Assembly (NCBI RefSeq): GCF_000024965.1
Contig: NC_013530.1
Span: forward strand, 2,790,001-2,854,000
DNA length: 64,000 bases
Direction: 5' to 3'
Origin: Xylanimonas cellulosilytica DSM 15894
GTDB lineage: Bacteria; Actinomycetota; Actinomycetes; Actinomycetales; Cellulomonadaceae
The notes below the pieces were generated by a model that saw only the letters and a list, made by a program, of their open reading frames with translations, was not told the origin of the DNA and made no database searches. Below, piece by piece: positions 22,624 through 37,122 of the stretch. The position numbers and the translations under genes are program-made. Position 1 is the first letter of the stretch. Every line of letters begins with the position of its first letter.

Positions 22624-22747
22624 GGTCTCCCACCAGGTCGTGCGGCTGTCCGTCGGCGATGACGCGACAGCGATGCTAGCCGACGGCCCTGGCCACGATG
22701 CGCCGTATGGCCCGTCCGCCGAGGTGCCTCGCCGGTAGGATCGCGCC

Positions 22748-23500
22748 ATGCTCCCGGATCTCCCGCGTCTGCTCGTCGTGGTCCCGGCCTGGAACGAGGA
22801 AGTGACGATCGGCGCGGTGATCGCGGAGATCACGCAGGAGGTTCCCAGTGCCGACATCCTCGTGGTCAACGACGGCTCCAGCGACGGCACGGTGGCGGCC
22901 GCACGCGCCGCCGGGGCCGCGGTCCTCGACCTTCCGCTCAACCTGGGCGTCGGCGGTGCCATGCGGGCGGGCTTCAAGTACGCCCAGCGCGAGGGGTACG
23001 ACCTCGCCGTCCAGGTCGACGCCGACGGGCAGCACGACCCCCGGCACGTGCACGCGCTGTGGCAGACGATGCAGAGCGAGGGTGCCGACATCGTCATCGG
23101 CGCGCGGTTCGCGGGTGAGGGCGACTACGAGGTCCGTGGCCCGCGCCGGTGGGCCATGGGCCTCCTCGCCCTCGTGCTCTCGCGGGTGTGCCGCACCCGG
23201 CTCACGGACACGACGTCCGGTTTCAAGCTGATGAGCGCCCGTGCGATCAGGGTCTTCGCCTCGAACTATCCGGCCGAGTACCTCGGGGACACGATCGAGG
23301 CGCTCGTCATCGCCGCGCGCGCGCGGCTCACGGTGCGTCAGGTCGCGGTCTCGATGCGCCCACGAGCGGGTGGTGCGCCGTCCCACAACCCCTGGAAGGC
23401 CGCCGTGTTCCTGCTCCGCGCGTTCTTCGCGCTCCTGATCTCTCTGTCGCGCCCCAGCGCGCCGCTGCCCGAACCGGCCGGGGAGGGGGCCCGAGCATGA
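22748..23500 (+). CDS. DPM1-like GT2 (putative polyprenyl-phosphate sugar synthase)
   Basis: 250 residues. The pattern LLVVVPAWNEEVTIG, ILVVNDGSSDGT, LNLGVGGAMRAGF, QVDADGQHDP and DTTSGFKLMS is that of the DPM1/DPMS-like branch of GT2, which loads one sugar onto polyprenyl phosphate. It has no membrane anchor of its own, only a hydrophobic C-terminal helix (about 215-235). Its stop overlaps the ATG of the DUF2304 gene (ATGA), and that gene overlaps the DUF6541 gene, forming a three-gene module. The inferred role is to make the donor for the DUF6541 membrane enzyme. Confidence 0.87.
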   Translation: MLPDLPRLLVVVPAWNEEVTIGAVIAEITQEVPSADILVVNDGSSDGTVAAARAAGAAVLDLPLNLGVGGAMRAGFKYAQREGYDLAVQVDADGQHDPRHVHALWQTMQSEGADIVIGARFAGEGDYEVRGPRRWAMGLLALVLSRVCRTRLTDTTSGFKLMSARAIRVFASNYPAEYLGDTIEALVIAARARLTVRQVAVSMRPRAGGAPSHNPWKAAVFLLRAFFALLISLSRPSAPLPEPAGEGARA

Positions 23501-23937
23501 GCGGTTACGTCTTCGCACTCACGCTGTGCGTCCTCACGGTCGCGTTCCTGATCCAGCTCCTCCGACGGCGCTGGATCAGGGAGAAGTACGCGGGGATCTG
23601 GATCGTCGTCGCGATCGGCATCGCCGCATTCGGCGCGTTCCCCGGGCTGGCTGTCCGCGTCTCCCGGCTCGTGGGCGTCGAGATCCCCGCGAACCTCATC
23701 TTCGCCATCGCGATCGTGACGCTGCTGGCCGTCTGCATCCAGCTGTCGATCGGCGTCTCACAGCTCGACGAGCGCGTCCGGACGCTCACCGAGGAGGTCG
23801 CGATCCTGCGCCTCACGACCCAGCAGGGCGCCACGACGCCGTTCCTGGCCCAGGAGCCCGGTGTGGACGAGCCTGCTCAGGTCACTGACTTATCGGCGCC
23901 CGCCGGTGGTCCGCCGAAGCCCGGAGACGGTGCGTGA
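23497..23937 (+). CDS. DUF2304 small membrane protein
   Basis: 146 residues with three hydrophobic segments (about 3-20, 30-50 and 65-85) followed by a coiled-coil-like stretch SQLDERVRTLTEEVAILRL and a Pro-rich tail. The REKYAGIWIVVAIGIA segment fits DUF2304 (PF10066). Such proteins recur beside DPM-like GT2 genes in actinobacteria and archaea and may tether the GT2 to the membrane; that role is inference. It overlaps both neighbours by 4 bp (ATGA upstream, GTGA downstream). A second GT2-DUF2304 pair occurs at 59361-60507. Confidence 0.82.
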   Translation: MSGYVFALTLCVLTVAFLIQLLRRRWIREKYAGIWIVVAIGIAAFGAFPGLAVRVSRLVGVEIPANLIFAIAIVTLLAVCIQLSIGVSQLDERVRTLTEEVAILRLTTQQGATTPFLAQEPGVDEPAQVTDLSAPAGGPPKPGDGA

Positions 23938-25979
23938 CGACCCTCGCGGACTGGGCGCCTGTCGCCCCGGTGGTCCTGCTGTCCGTCGTGGCGCTCTTCG
24001 CCCCCGGGCTGGCCCTCACCTCGATCGTCCTGCGCTTCAGCCTGCGGTCGCTGGCCGCCGCACCCGCCGTCACCATCGGCCTGGTCGGCGTCGGCGGGGT
24101 GGTGCTCGGCGCGGTCGGTGTGCGCTGGTCGTGGTGGACGTTCGCGGCGTTCGTCGCCGTCGTCGCGCTCGTCGCGTGGGGTTGCCGCCGGCTCCTGCGC
24201 TCTGACCGGCTCGGCACGGTGACATCGCCCCGCCGGTGGGCGTGGGTCGCGGTGGGCGGCGCGACCGGAGCGACGCTGGTCGCAGGTCACGTCATCCGGA
24301 TGATCGGCGTCCCGGACGCCATCAGTCAGACGTGGGACGTGCAGTTCCATCTCAATGCGATCCGGCACGTCCTGTCGTCGGGGAACGCCTCGTCCCTGGG
24401 CTTGCAGGAGGTGTTCGGCAACACCTTCTACCCGCTGGGGTACCACTCGGTGGGGGCCTTGATCGCCGAAGTCTCCGGTGCGGGCATCCCGCAGACCGTC
24501 TCGGCCCTCAACCTCGTGGTCGCTGCGGTGGTGTGGCCGCTCGGGTGCATCGCGCTCGCCTCGGTACTGGCTCCGCGACAGCACTGGACGGCCGTCCTCG
24601 CAGGGATCATGTCCGCCGGCTTCGGCGCGTTCCCTTACCTCCTGCTCGTCGAGGGCGTCGTGTACGCGCAGTTCCTCTCGTTCGCGCTCCTGCCGGGTCT
24701 TTTCGCCCTGGTGATCTGGAGCCTGCGCCTCGACGACGGTGCCGACGGCGATGGCCGCCTCGCCTCCGGTGGACCAGATGATGCGCCGCTCGTTCGCGGA
24801 GCCGCCCCGGGCCTCCCACTCGCCAGGCCCGCACTGTGCGCCCTGCTCATCCTCGTGGCCTCCGCCGGGCTCGCCTTCGCGCAGCCCAGCGGACTGCTCG
24901 TGGCGATGGCTCTGTCGACGCCTCCCGTCGTGACCGCTGCCGCAGCCCATGTCCGCCGTCTGGCGTCGAGTCCGCCCGGCATCGACGTGCGGCGCCGCGT
25001 CGTCGCAACCCTCGTCGTCACGGGGGCGACGCTGATGCTCATGGCCGTCGTCTGGCGTGCGGCGCGACCCGCCCCGCTAGCTCGTCGATGGCCGCCCGAG
25101 CAGACCTTGGGTGAGGCGGTGCGATCCGGCCTGACGGCCAGCACCTCAGGTGGGTACGTGGAGATCGTCGCCATCGCGCTCGCAGCGCTCGGGCTCGGCG
25201 TGGTCCTCGTTCAGTACCGGCGATGGTGGATCGGCGTGAGCGCACTGATTCCCGTCCTGCTCTACGTGTCCGCAGCAGGGATGCCCGAGCAGTGGCGCCT
25301 CCGTCGCCTGCTGACCGACGCGTTCTTCCACGACTCTCATCGGCTGGCCGCACTGATCCCGATCGGCGCGATCATGCTCGCCGTGGTCGGAGCCGGGTTC
25401 GCCGGTCGCGCGGGCGAGCGGCTGGTGCGCAGGGTCGAGGACCGCACCGGGCCGAACCGTCCCATCGCCGCTCTACGGACGGCCGGAACGCCGGCTCTGC
25501 TCCTGGTGGTGCTGGTCACCCTGGGCGTGAGCAACCCCGGCGTCGACGTCGTCGTCGCCGACGGACGACGCGTCTACACCGAGTCGACGCGCTTCCTGTC
25601 GCCACCCGAACGTGCGCTCATCGAGGACCTCCCCACGCTGACCCCTGAGGGCGCGCTCATCGCCGTGAACCCCGCGATGGGTGGTGCGTTCACCTGGGCA
25701 CTTGCCGATCGTCCGGTCACCGCGCCCTACTTCGACACGCCGACGACGCCTGAGCTCGCGCTGATCAACGCCCATCTCGACGAGATCGCCACGATGCCGG
25801 AGGTGTGCGAGGCGGTCCTGACCATCGAGCTCCAGTACGTCCTCGACTTCGGCCCGACCGCGGGAACCTGGTTCGACGAGGCCCTGTGGGCCGGGTTCGA
25901 CCAGCTCGCCCCCGGAGAGCACCTCGAGCTCGTGGCGGAGACGGATCCTGAAGCGCGCCTGTTCCGGATCGTGTGCTGA
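23934..25979 (+). CDS. DUF6541-family polytopic membrane protein (GT-C-like), copy 1
   Basis: 681 residues with 12 or more hydrophobic segments and a globular C-terminal part of about 140 residues. Loop motif DAISQTWDVQFHLNAIRHVL follows the third hydrophobic segment region, and NTFYPLGYHSVGAL comes next. Equivalent motifs occur in the proteins at 25983 and 32885. The family is annotated as DUF6541 and has the layout of GT-C glycosyltransferases (many helices, acidic residue in an early outer loop, exported C-terminal domain). It starts at a GTG overlapping the DUF2304 stop. Its assignment as a sugar transferase or polymerase is inference. Confidence 0.8.
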   Translation: MTTLADWAPVAPVVLLSVVALFAPGLALTSIVLRFSLRSLAAAPAVTIGLVGVGGVVLGAVGVRWSWWTFAAFVAVVALVAWGCRRLLRSDRLGTVTSPRRWAWVAVGGATGATLVAGHVIRMIGVPDAISQTWDVQFHLNAIRHVLSSGNASSLGLQEVFGNTFYPLGYHSVGALIAEVSGAGIPQTVSALNLVVAAVVWPLGCIALASVLAPRQHWTAVLAGIMSAGFGAFPYLLLVEGVVYAQFLSFALLPGLFALVIWSLRLDDGADGDGRLASGGPDDAPLVRGAAPGLPLARPALCALLILVASAGLAFAQPSGLLVAMALSTPPVVTAAAAHVRRLASSPPGIDVRRRVVATLVVTGATLMLMAVVWRAARPAPLARRWPPEQTLGEAVRSGLTASTSGGYVEIVAIALAALGLGVVLVQYRRWWIGVSALIPVLLYVSAAGMPEQWRLRRLLTDAFFHDSHRLAALIPIGAIMLAVVGAGFAGRAGERLVRRVEDRTGPNRPIAALRTAGTPALLLVVLVTLGVSNPGVDVVVADGRRVYTESTRFLSPPERALIEDLPTLTPEGALIAVNPAMGGAFTWALADRPVTAPYFDTPTTPELALINAHLDEIATMPEVCEAVLTIELQYVLDFGPTAGTWFDEALWAGFDQLAPGEHLELVAETDPEARLFRIVC

Positions 25980-25982
25980 CCT

Positions 25983-27956
25983 TCAGCAGGTGACGCGGAA
26001 GAGCTCCGCGCGGCCCGCCCGGTCCACGAGCTCGAGGTGCGCGCCCGGCCGCACGTCGTCGAACCCGGAGTAGTCGATCCCGGCGACGGACCACGGGAGC
26101 ACCTCGTCGTCCCCGAAGTCGAGCACGTAGTCGATGCCCTCACGCTCGATCGCGGCGCACACGCGCGGGTCTGTGTCGATGCGGTCGAGCCGCCTGGCGA
26201 CCAGCAGCACGTCGTCGCTGGGCGTCGAGAACCCGTGGGCCTCGGTGACGTCGCGCTCGCCGAGCGCGAACGCCAGTGCGGCGCCCGTGTTCGGGTTGCC
26301 GGCGATCAGCGCGTCCGGTGCCGTCAGCTCGGGCAGCCGCTCCAGGAGCGTGCGCTCGCCCGTCGTCAGCAGCGGTCCCGTCAGCGCATGGGTTCGGCGG
26401 GCCGAGTGCACCGCGGCCTCCGTGCTCCCGTTGTCGACGGCCACGCCGTAGACCGCGACCAGCGCGACGGCGGTCGCCCCGACCGTGAGCAGGCGCGGCG
26501 CGCGCAGGGCGGGCACGCGAGCCGCGGCCGAACGCAGGAGGCGGACGACGGTCTCGGCCCCGAGCGCGCAGACCACGATGGCGCCGATCGGCAGGAGCGC
26601 GGCGGTCCGCTCGGAGTCGTTGAGGAACACGCCGCTGAGGAACATCCGCACCCCGTTGCCCACGGGCATCGCGCTGGACGCGACGTACAGGACCGTCGCC
26701 GCGGCCCAGGGGCCGGCGATCCAGGCCCGCTCGGGGCGGCGGCAGAGCACGATCAGCCCCGCCGTCATGAGGATTACGACGACCCACGACACGTTGCCCG
26801 ACCAGGGCGAGACCGTGAACGCCAGGCCCAGTGCGGCACCCGTGCCCTGGACCGGGGGCCAGCCGGCCGCGATCTCCGGCGGCCGGGCGACCTGCCACAG
26901 GAGGGCGACCAGCGCGAGCACGCCGAGCACGACGCCGCCCGCGCGCACGGCCTCCGGCCGTCTGCCGTCCGAGAACAGCGCCCACACCCGCGTCCCGCCT
27001 CGCCACAGCACCAGCGGCACGGCCATCGCCACGAGCGCCATCAGGCCCATGGGCTGTGCGAACCCGAGGCCACCGGCGGCGACGAGCAGCAGCAGGATGC
27101 GCACCGTCCGCTCGCCTGCGGTCGCCACGGGCTCCGTCCGAGGCAGGCCCAGCACCCGCACCAGCAACGCGAGCGACGCCGGGAGCAGCGCGTAGGAGAA
27201 GAAGTTCGGGTAGAGGACGCCGAAGTCGATCAGACGGTACGGGAACGCGCCGAACGCGGCCGAGACGATGCCGCCTGCCGCGGCGAGCCACGGGGCCCGC
27301 GGGAAGAACGTGGCCACCAGGGCGATGCAGCCGGCCGGCCAGACGACCGCACCGATCGCGATGTTGGTCGCGGAGATGGCCTCCGGGATCCCCAGGCCGG
27401 TGAGCTGGGCGACCAGCGCGACGTTCTGGTGCCAGCCCATCTGGTAGAAGGCGTTGCCGGTGAAGTCGGCGAGGCCGAAGACCGACCCGTTGCCGCTCGT
27501 GAGAACCCACTGGACCGCGTTGACGTGGAAGATCGCGTCGAAGGTCTGGGAGATCGCCGACGGGTGGCCGATCGCGCGCACGAACTGTGCGGCGGTGATC
27601 ATCCCGCCGACGGCCAGCCCACCGGCGGCCCACAGCCAGTGGGCGCGGGCGGGGGCGGGCTCGCTGCCGCCGTCGGCCCGCAGCACGCGACGCAGCGCGT
27701 AGGCGATCGCGGCGACGACGACCGTCGAGATCGCGACGGCGGGGAGGGACCACCGTTGCCCGAGGAACCCCCAGACGACGCCGCTGACGCCGACGATCGC
27801 GACGCTGACGACCGGAGCCAGCGCGATGCTCCACGGTCGCAGGCGCGTCGTCGCCGCGACGACGACCAGTCCCGGGGCGAACAAGACCGCGACGGCGACG
27901 AGGACGGCGGGGATCAGCGGGATCCAGTCCGCGACGGCGAGCGGGGCGGGGTTCAC
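25983..27956 (-). CDS. DUF6541-family polytopic membrane protein (GT-C-like), copy 2
   Basis: 657 residues, homologous to copy 1: the same N-terminal pattern WIPLIPAVLVAVAVLFAPGL, SAISQTFDAIFHVNAVQWVL in the loop, NAFYQMGWHQNVAL after it, and a C-terminal domain ending in a Cys. It starts with GTG overlapping the wzt stop by 4 bp (GTGA), so it belongs to the galactan-type operon glf-GT-wzm-wzt. That suggests it modifies or extends the polymer exported by Wzm/Wzt. It converges with copy 1 (3 bp between stops). Confidence 0.82.
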   Translation of the reverse strand: MNPAPLAVADWIPLIPAVLVAVAVLFAPGLVVVAATTRLRPWSIALAPVVSVAIVGVSGVVWGFLGQRWSLPAVAISTVVVAAIAYALRRVLRADGGSEPAPARAHWLWAAGGLAVGGMITAAQFVRAIGHPSAISQTFDAIFHVNAVQWVLTSGNGSVFGLADFTGNAFYQMGWHQNVALVAQLTGLGIPEAISATNIAIGAVVWPAGCIALVATFFPRAPWLAAAGGIVSAAFGAFPYRLIDFGVLYPNFFSYALLPASLALLVRVLGLPRTEPVATAGERTVRILLLLVAAGGLGFAQPMGLMALVAMAVPLVLWRGGTRVWALFSDGRRPEAVRAGGVVLGVLALVALLWQVARPPEIAAGWPPVQGTGAALGLAFTVSPWSGNVSWVVVILMTAGLIVLCRRPERAWIAGPWAAATVLYVASSAMPVGNGVRMFLSGVFLNDSERTAALLPIGAIVVCALGAETVVRLLRSAAARVPALRAPRLLTVGATAVALVAVYGVAVDNGSTEAAVHSARRTHALTGPLLTTGERTLLERLPELTAPDALIAGNPNTGAALAFALGERDVTEAHGFSTPSDDVLLVARRLDRIDTDPRVCAAIEREGIDYVLDFGDDEVLPWSVAGIDYSGFDDVRPGAHLELVDRAGRAELFRVTC

Positions 27957-28690
27957 TGGTCGTTCTCGTCTCTCAGTCGAGCGACCATGTCGGTCGCGGA
28001 GCCGTCACCGATCATCCGACCCTTGCGCAGCAGGATGCCGCGCTCGCAGATGCGGGAGACCAGGTCGAGGTCGTGGCTGACGATCACCAGGGTGCGCCCC
28101 TCGGACTTGAGGGCGTCGATCCGTTCCAGGCACTTGCGCTGGAACGGCTCGTCGCCCACGGCGAGGATCTCGTCGACGAGGAACACCTCGGGGTCGGAGT
28201 GGACCGCGACGGAGAACGCCAGCCGCAGGAACATGCCCGAGGAGTAGAACTTCACCTCGGTGTCGATGAACTTCTCGATCTCGGAGAACGCGATGATCTC
28301 GTCGAACTTCTCGGCGATCTGCGCCTCGGTCATACCGAGGATGGCCCCGTTGAGGAACACGTTCTCGCGGCCGGTCAGATCAGGGTGGAATCCGGCACCC
28401 ACCTCGATCAGCCCGGCGACGCGTCCGCGCGTGCGCACGGTGCCGCCGTCGGGCTGCAGCACGCCCGAGATGAGCTTGAGCAGGGTCGACTTTCCGGACC
28501 CGTTGAAGCCCAGGAGCGCGACGGTCTCGCCCTCGGCGATCTGGAAGGAGACCTCGTCGAGCGCGTTGAACGTGTCCTTGTCGACCCCCTTGCGGGTCAG
28601 CAGCCGGACGGCGATCTCCTTGAGCGAGCGCTGGTGGCGCAGCGTGAACTGCTTGGTCACCCCGGTGACCTCGATGACGGTGGTGGGCAT
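27953..28690 (-). CDS. wzt: ABC transporter ATP-binding protein Wzt (polysaccharide export)
   Basis: 245 residues. Walker A is GFNGSGKST, the signature appears as YSSGMFLRLAFS, Walker B is VFLVDEILAVGD and the switch His is in VIVSHDLD. The HQRSLKEIAVRL segment before the nucleotide-binding core and the early YSSGM signature are typical of the TagH/RfbE/Wzt group. There is no C-terminal carbohydrate-binding extension, so export is probably not dependent on a terminal modification as in longer Wzt proteins. ATG follows the wzm stop directly (TGAATG). Confidence 0.92.
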   Translation of the reverse strand: MPTTVIEVTGVTKQFTLRHQRSLKEIAVRLLTRKGVDKDTFNALDEVSFQIAEGETVALLGFNGSGKSTLLKLISGVLQPDGGTVRTRGRVAGLIEVGAGFHPDLTGRENVFLNGAILGMTEAQIAEKFDEIIAFSEIEKFIDTEVKFYSSGMFLRLAFSVAVHSDPEVFLVDEILAVGDEPFQRKCLERIDALKSEGRTLVIVSHDLDLVSRICERGILLRKGRMIGDGSATDMVARLRDENDQ

Positions 28691-29568
28691 TCAGAGCTCC
28701 TGCGCGAAGCGCCCCTCGAGGCGCCGGAAGACGAGCTGGCCGACGACGACGAGGGCGAGCGAGACGGCGAGCGCGAGACCGGCCCAGCCCCACATGTCGG
28801 GTGACATCGGGGGCCGGCCGTTCGGCAGCAGCTCGGGCCGCCCGGTGGAGCCGAACCAGAAGGCGTAGTGGAACAGCTGCACCGCCGCCGTCAGCGGGTT
28901 GGACATGTAGACCAGCCACAGCCAGCGCGGCAGGTTGTCGTACACCAGGATCCACGGGTAGAGCACCGGCGACGCCCAGGTGGCCACCATGACGATGAGC
29001 TCGACAAGGTTCTCGGCGTCCCGGAAGTACACGTTGACGGCGCCGAACAGCAGCCCCAGCCCGAGCGAGAGCATCGCGACGATCACAAACCCGAGGGCCC
29101 CCGCCGCCAGCTCGATGAGCGTCGGCCGCCAGCCGGAGACGAGCGCCGCTGCCAGCAGCACCAGGAACTGCGGGAAGAAGTGCACCGCGGAGACCCACAG
29201 CGAGGCCACCGGGAACAGCTCGCGCGGCAGGTAGATCTTGTTGATCAGCGGCGCGTTCCAGAGGATCGACCGGGTCGCGTTGAGGAACCCCTCGCCGAAG
29301 AAGTTCATGACGACGATGCCGCTGAACAGGTAGACGGCGAAGTTCGGCACGGACTCGCGCTGGGCCATGATGACGCCCATCGCGAAGAAGTAGACCGCGA
29401 ACTGCACGGCCGGCTTGACGTACGTCCAGGCCATGCCGAGCACGGAGCCGCGGTAGCGGACGCGCAGCTCCTTGCGGACGATCAGCTTGAGGAGGAACCG
29501 CCGGTCGAGCACGTCCAGCAGTCCGCGCCCCTGGCCGGGCCGGGTCAGAGGCAACGAGGAGATGGGGC

Positions 29569-29572
<4 letters not shown>
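28691..29572 (-). CDS. wzm: ABC transporter permease Wzm (polysaccharide export)
   Basis: 293 residues with six hydrophobic segments of the ABC2 membrane family. LIVRKELRVRYRGSVLGMAW is the amphipathic entry motif of Wzm/TagG permeases; LPRELFPVASL and WASPVLYPW are also typical. With Wzt it should export a complete lipid-linked polymer. Starts at GTG, overlapping the GlfT2-like stop (GTGA). The order glf - GlfT2-like - wzm - wzt resembles the mycobacterial galactan locus, where a Wzm/Wzt pair is linked to galactofuranosyltransferases. Confidence 0.92.
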
Positions 29573-34873
<5,301 letters not shown>

Positions 34874-35185
34874 CAACCACAGCGCCCCAGGCAGCCCTTG
34901 CCAAAACCCTTACGGCGGCCGACCGCCGCATGTCCTCCATCCATCGCCATTGGATGCCGTCGGGAGCTCTGGTTGCGTTCTCTGTGACAGCTCGCCGGGT
35001 CAATGACGCGATCCGCCCTGCGGAGCCCTCCCGGCCTCGATCGCGTCCCGCGATTCGCTACCCGGGAACGATGTTTGCGCAGAACGCACCTCGCCGCGCA
35101 GACTGGACCGTCTGGTCCGCGGCACTACGCTGGCCCCACTTGGGTACATCGAGTGCCCGACAACCAGCATCAGCGAGGAGCCGGT
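34874..35185. other. Intergenic stretch, no gene seen
   Basis: 312 bp between the third DUF6541 gene and the membrane methyltransferase. Frames are open but lack coding character. It marks the transition to visibly lower GC. An AGGAG ribosome site at 35176-35180 serves the next gene. Confidence 0.6.
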
Positions 35186-36265
35186 ATGCCTAGGTTTCAG
35201 ACCTTTCACTATGGAGCCCTTGCGACTCTTGCCATCGCGGCCGTGGCTGTAATCGCGGCACTCCTCACCGACCAACCCGCCTCCGCTCTGCTACCCGTGC
35301 TGGTTGCTGCCGTGGTGATCCTCATCGTCCTCGCCGACCGGCGAATGCTCAAGACCAGCCAGCGGCGCGCCCAAGAGCATGCGGACCTGCACAAACACAT
35401 CGACGGGCTTGAACTCGAACTCGACAACCTTGCTCGAAACACCATGGAGGCGTTAGGTAAGTCAAACCATCTGCGCCAGACGTGTGAACAGAGGTTCTCG
35501 GAGGAAGTCCGCACACGACTAGAGACCCTCTCGAAGGTGCTAGTCGATCTTGAAGCAGCGAGAACCGGAGATGCGGATCGGCGCGATCGTCAGTTCCGCT
35601 CCCTGGAACGGAATCTTGCGCTCGTTCGATCGAACATCGTGACAGACATTCAGGCACTAATCCAACTGTTGTCCCGCTTTGAGCCATCTGCACCACTTCC
35701 GATCCTTTCGGGATGGGCGGTCGGCCCCACCGGTCTCGTGGCACTCCACGACATTGTTCAGCGACATCGTCCCCACCTCATTGTCGAGTGCGGCAGTGGC
35801 ACGTCGACGTTATGGTTGGCGTACTTTGTGAAAGAACGCGGGTACGGGCGAGTCATCGCCCTCGAGCACAACGAGAAGTACGCTGCTCAAACCCGGGACA
35901 TGCTCGCCGCACACGAGCTTTCAGACTTGGTAGATGTCCGCCTCGCACCGCTCAGGCCGACCGAGACTCCGCGGGGGGTGTTCCAGTGGTATGAACTCAA
36001 CCCGTCAAGCCTCGGTGGTCAGATCGACCTCCTCATCGTCGACGGTCCTCCAGGAGCGACTGGCCCGCACGCCCGCTACCCCGCACTCCCAGTCTTGCGT
36101 GCACAGCTTGCTCCCGATGCTGTTCTCCTTCTCGACGATACTGAACGCTCCGACGAGCGCGAGATGGTTGAATTCTGGCTCGACGAAGAACCCACTCTTC
36201 GTCACATGCGCACCATTGACCGGACTATGGACCTCTACGCAATTGGCGGAGAGTCCGCGCCGTGA
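35186..36265 (+). CDS. Membrane-anchored SAM methyltransferase (Methyltransf_24-like) with coiled-coil stalk
   Basis: 359 residues. Two hydrophobic segments (about 8-27 and 32-48) anchor the protein; a long Glu/Leu/Arg-rich stretch (about 55-150) looks like a coiled coil. The C-terminal domain has LIVECGSGTSTLWLAYF (SAM motif I), VIALEHNEKYA and IDLLIVDGPPGATG, as in Methyltransf_24 proteins of polysaccharide loci. GC content and codon choice are lower and more AT-tolerant than in the preceding genes, suggesting recent acquisition. AGGAG at 35176-35180 supports the ATG. It is the last gene before the nested IS, with its 3' end facing it. The substrate is unknown. Confidence 0.8.
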   Translation: MPRFQTFHYGALATLAIAAVAVIAALLTDQPASALLPVLVAAVVILIVLADRRMLKTSQRRAQEHADLHKHIDGLELELDNLARNTMEALGKSNHLRQTCEQRFSEEVRTRLETLSKVLVDLEAARTGDADRRDRQFRSLERNLALVRSNIVTDIQALIQLLSRFEPSAPLPILSGWAVGPTGLVALHDIVQRHRPHLIVECGSGTSTLWLAYFVKERGYGRVIALEHNEKYAAQTRDMLAAHELSDLVDVRLAPLRPTETPRGVFQWYELNPSSLGGQIDLLIVDGPPGATGPHARYPALPVLRAQLAPDAVLLLDDTERSDEREMVEFWLDEEPTLRHMRTIDRTMDLYAIGGESAP

Positions 36266-36990
36266 ACGGCACTGACACACATTCGGTGTTCGCCGCGACC
36301 GACGTCGAGGGCAGCGATGACCGGCCGCCGCGCTTGGTTCCGCTGTGCTGCTCAGGACGGTCTTCGCAAGGTCTCAATTAGCTGACCGTCGGGGATGTGG
36401 GCAAACGACAGCAACCTGCGCCGCCGAGCTCACCGACCGGCCGACTAAGCCGGCGCACATATGCCATCGTCCAGGCTCTGGTCGGGTCAGGCAGCCGCAG
36501 AACGGATTGCCTCTGTGACCTGGGCGATGCTCGCGGGGCGCGAGTTGCCATGCACAAGCGAGAGACGCTGCAGGTCTCGTGAATGGCTTCTCGTTGGTGT
36601 GTTCTGCCTGCATCGGATCCGACGGCTATCTAGATCGTCGCGCTCGTAGGAGTACGTGGCGCCCACTCATTTTGTCGCGACGCACACGACGGCGGGCCTG
36701 GCTGTGTTGCGGGCGCGTGCCAGTGAGATGTTCCGTCACGAAGAGTCAGGGCGCACTCCATCCGGATGCCGGGCGCACGTCCTGAGGGCAGGCCGTGGAG
36801 CAACACTCGCTGCGGACGGCGCACCTTGTGATCGACGCGGTGGGTCAACCGGCCGGCTCGGAGCCCACGGTGCGACGTACGGATGAAGCAGGTGGTGGCC
36901 GAGAAGCAGTGGGGACACGATCGTGGATCTGAACCTCGCTGACGGAGGCCTCCGCAGAAACGGTGGATCAACCCAGCGAGTTTCTAGCCA
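36266..36990. other. Non-coding or degenerate stretch before the IS1634-type element
   Basis: About 725 bp in which I see no convincing gene. The short open frames lack ribosome sites and recognisable motifs in all six frames. It may be debris left by earlier insertions or by arrival of the low-GC segment. Confidence 0.55.
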
Positions 36991-37122
36991 GACTTCTGCC
37001 ATCGTGGTGTCCCGACTTCTGCCACGTTGACGGCGTTGAGTGGTTGACGTGCTCGTGACCTGGGGTGATGTCTGGCCTGGCACGTAGAAGGGGACACCAC
37101 GCGGGCACCATAGGGTGGCCGG

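Noticed and set aside
26037-28247. Plus-strand open frame of 736 codons opposite DUF6541 copy 2 and wzt
   Set aside because: Highly charged, low-complexity translation with no family similarity; the minus-strand genes have clear motifs and coupled junctions.
36266-36990. Several short frames of 60-113 codons in the gap before the IS
   Set aside because: No ribosome sites, no recognisable domain and mixed overlapping frames; annotated as a stretch without a supported gene.
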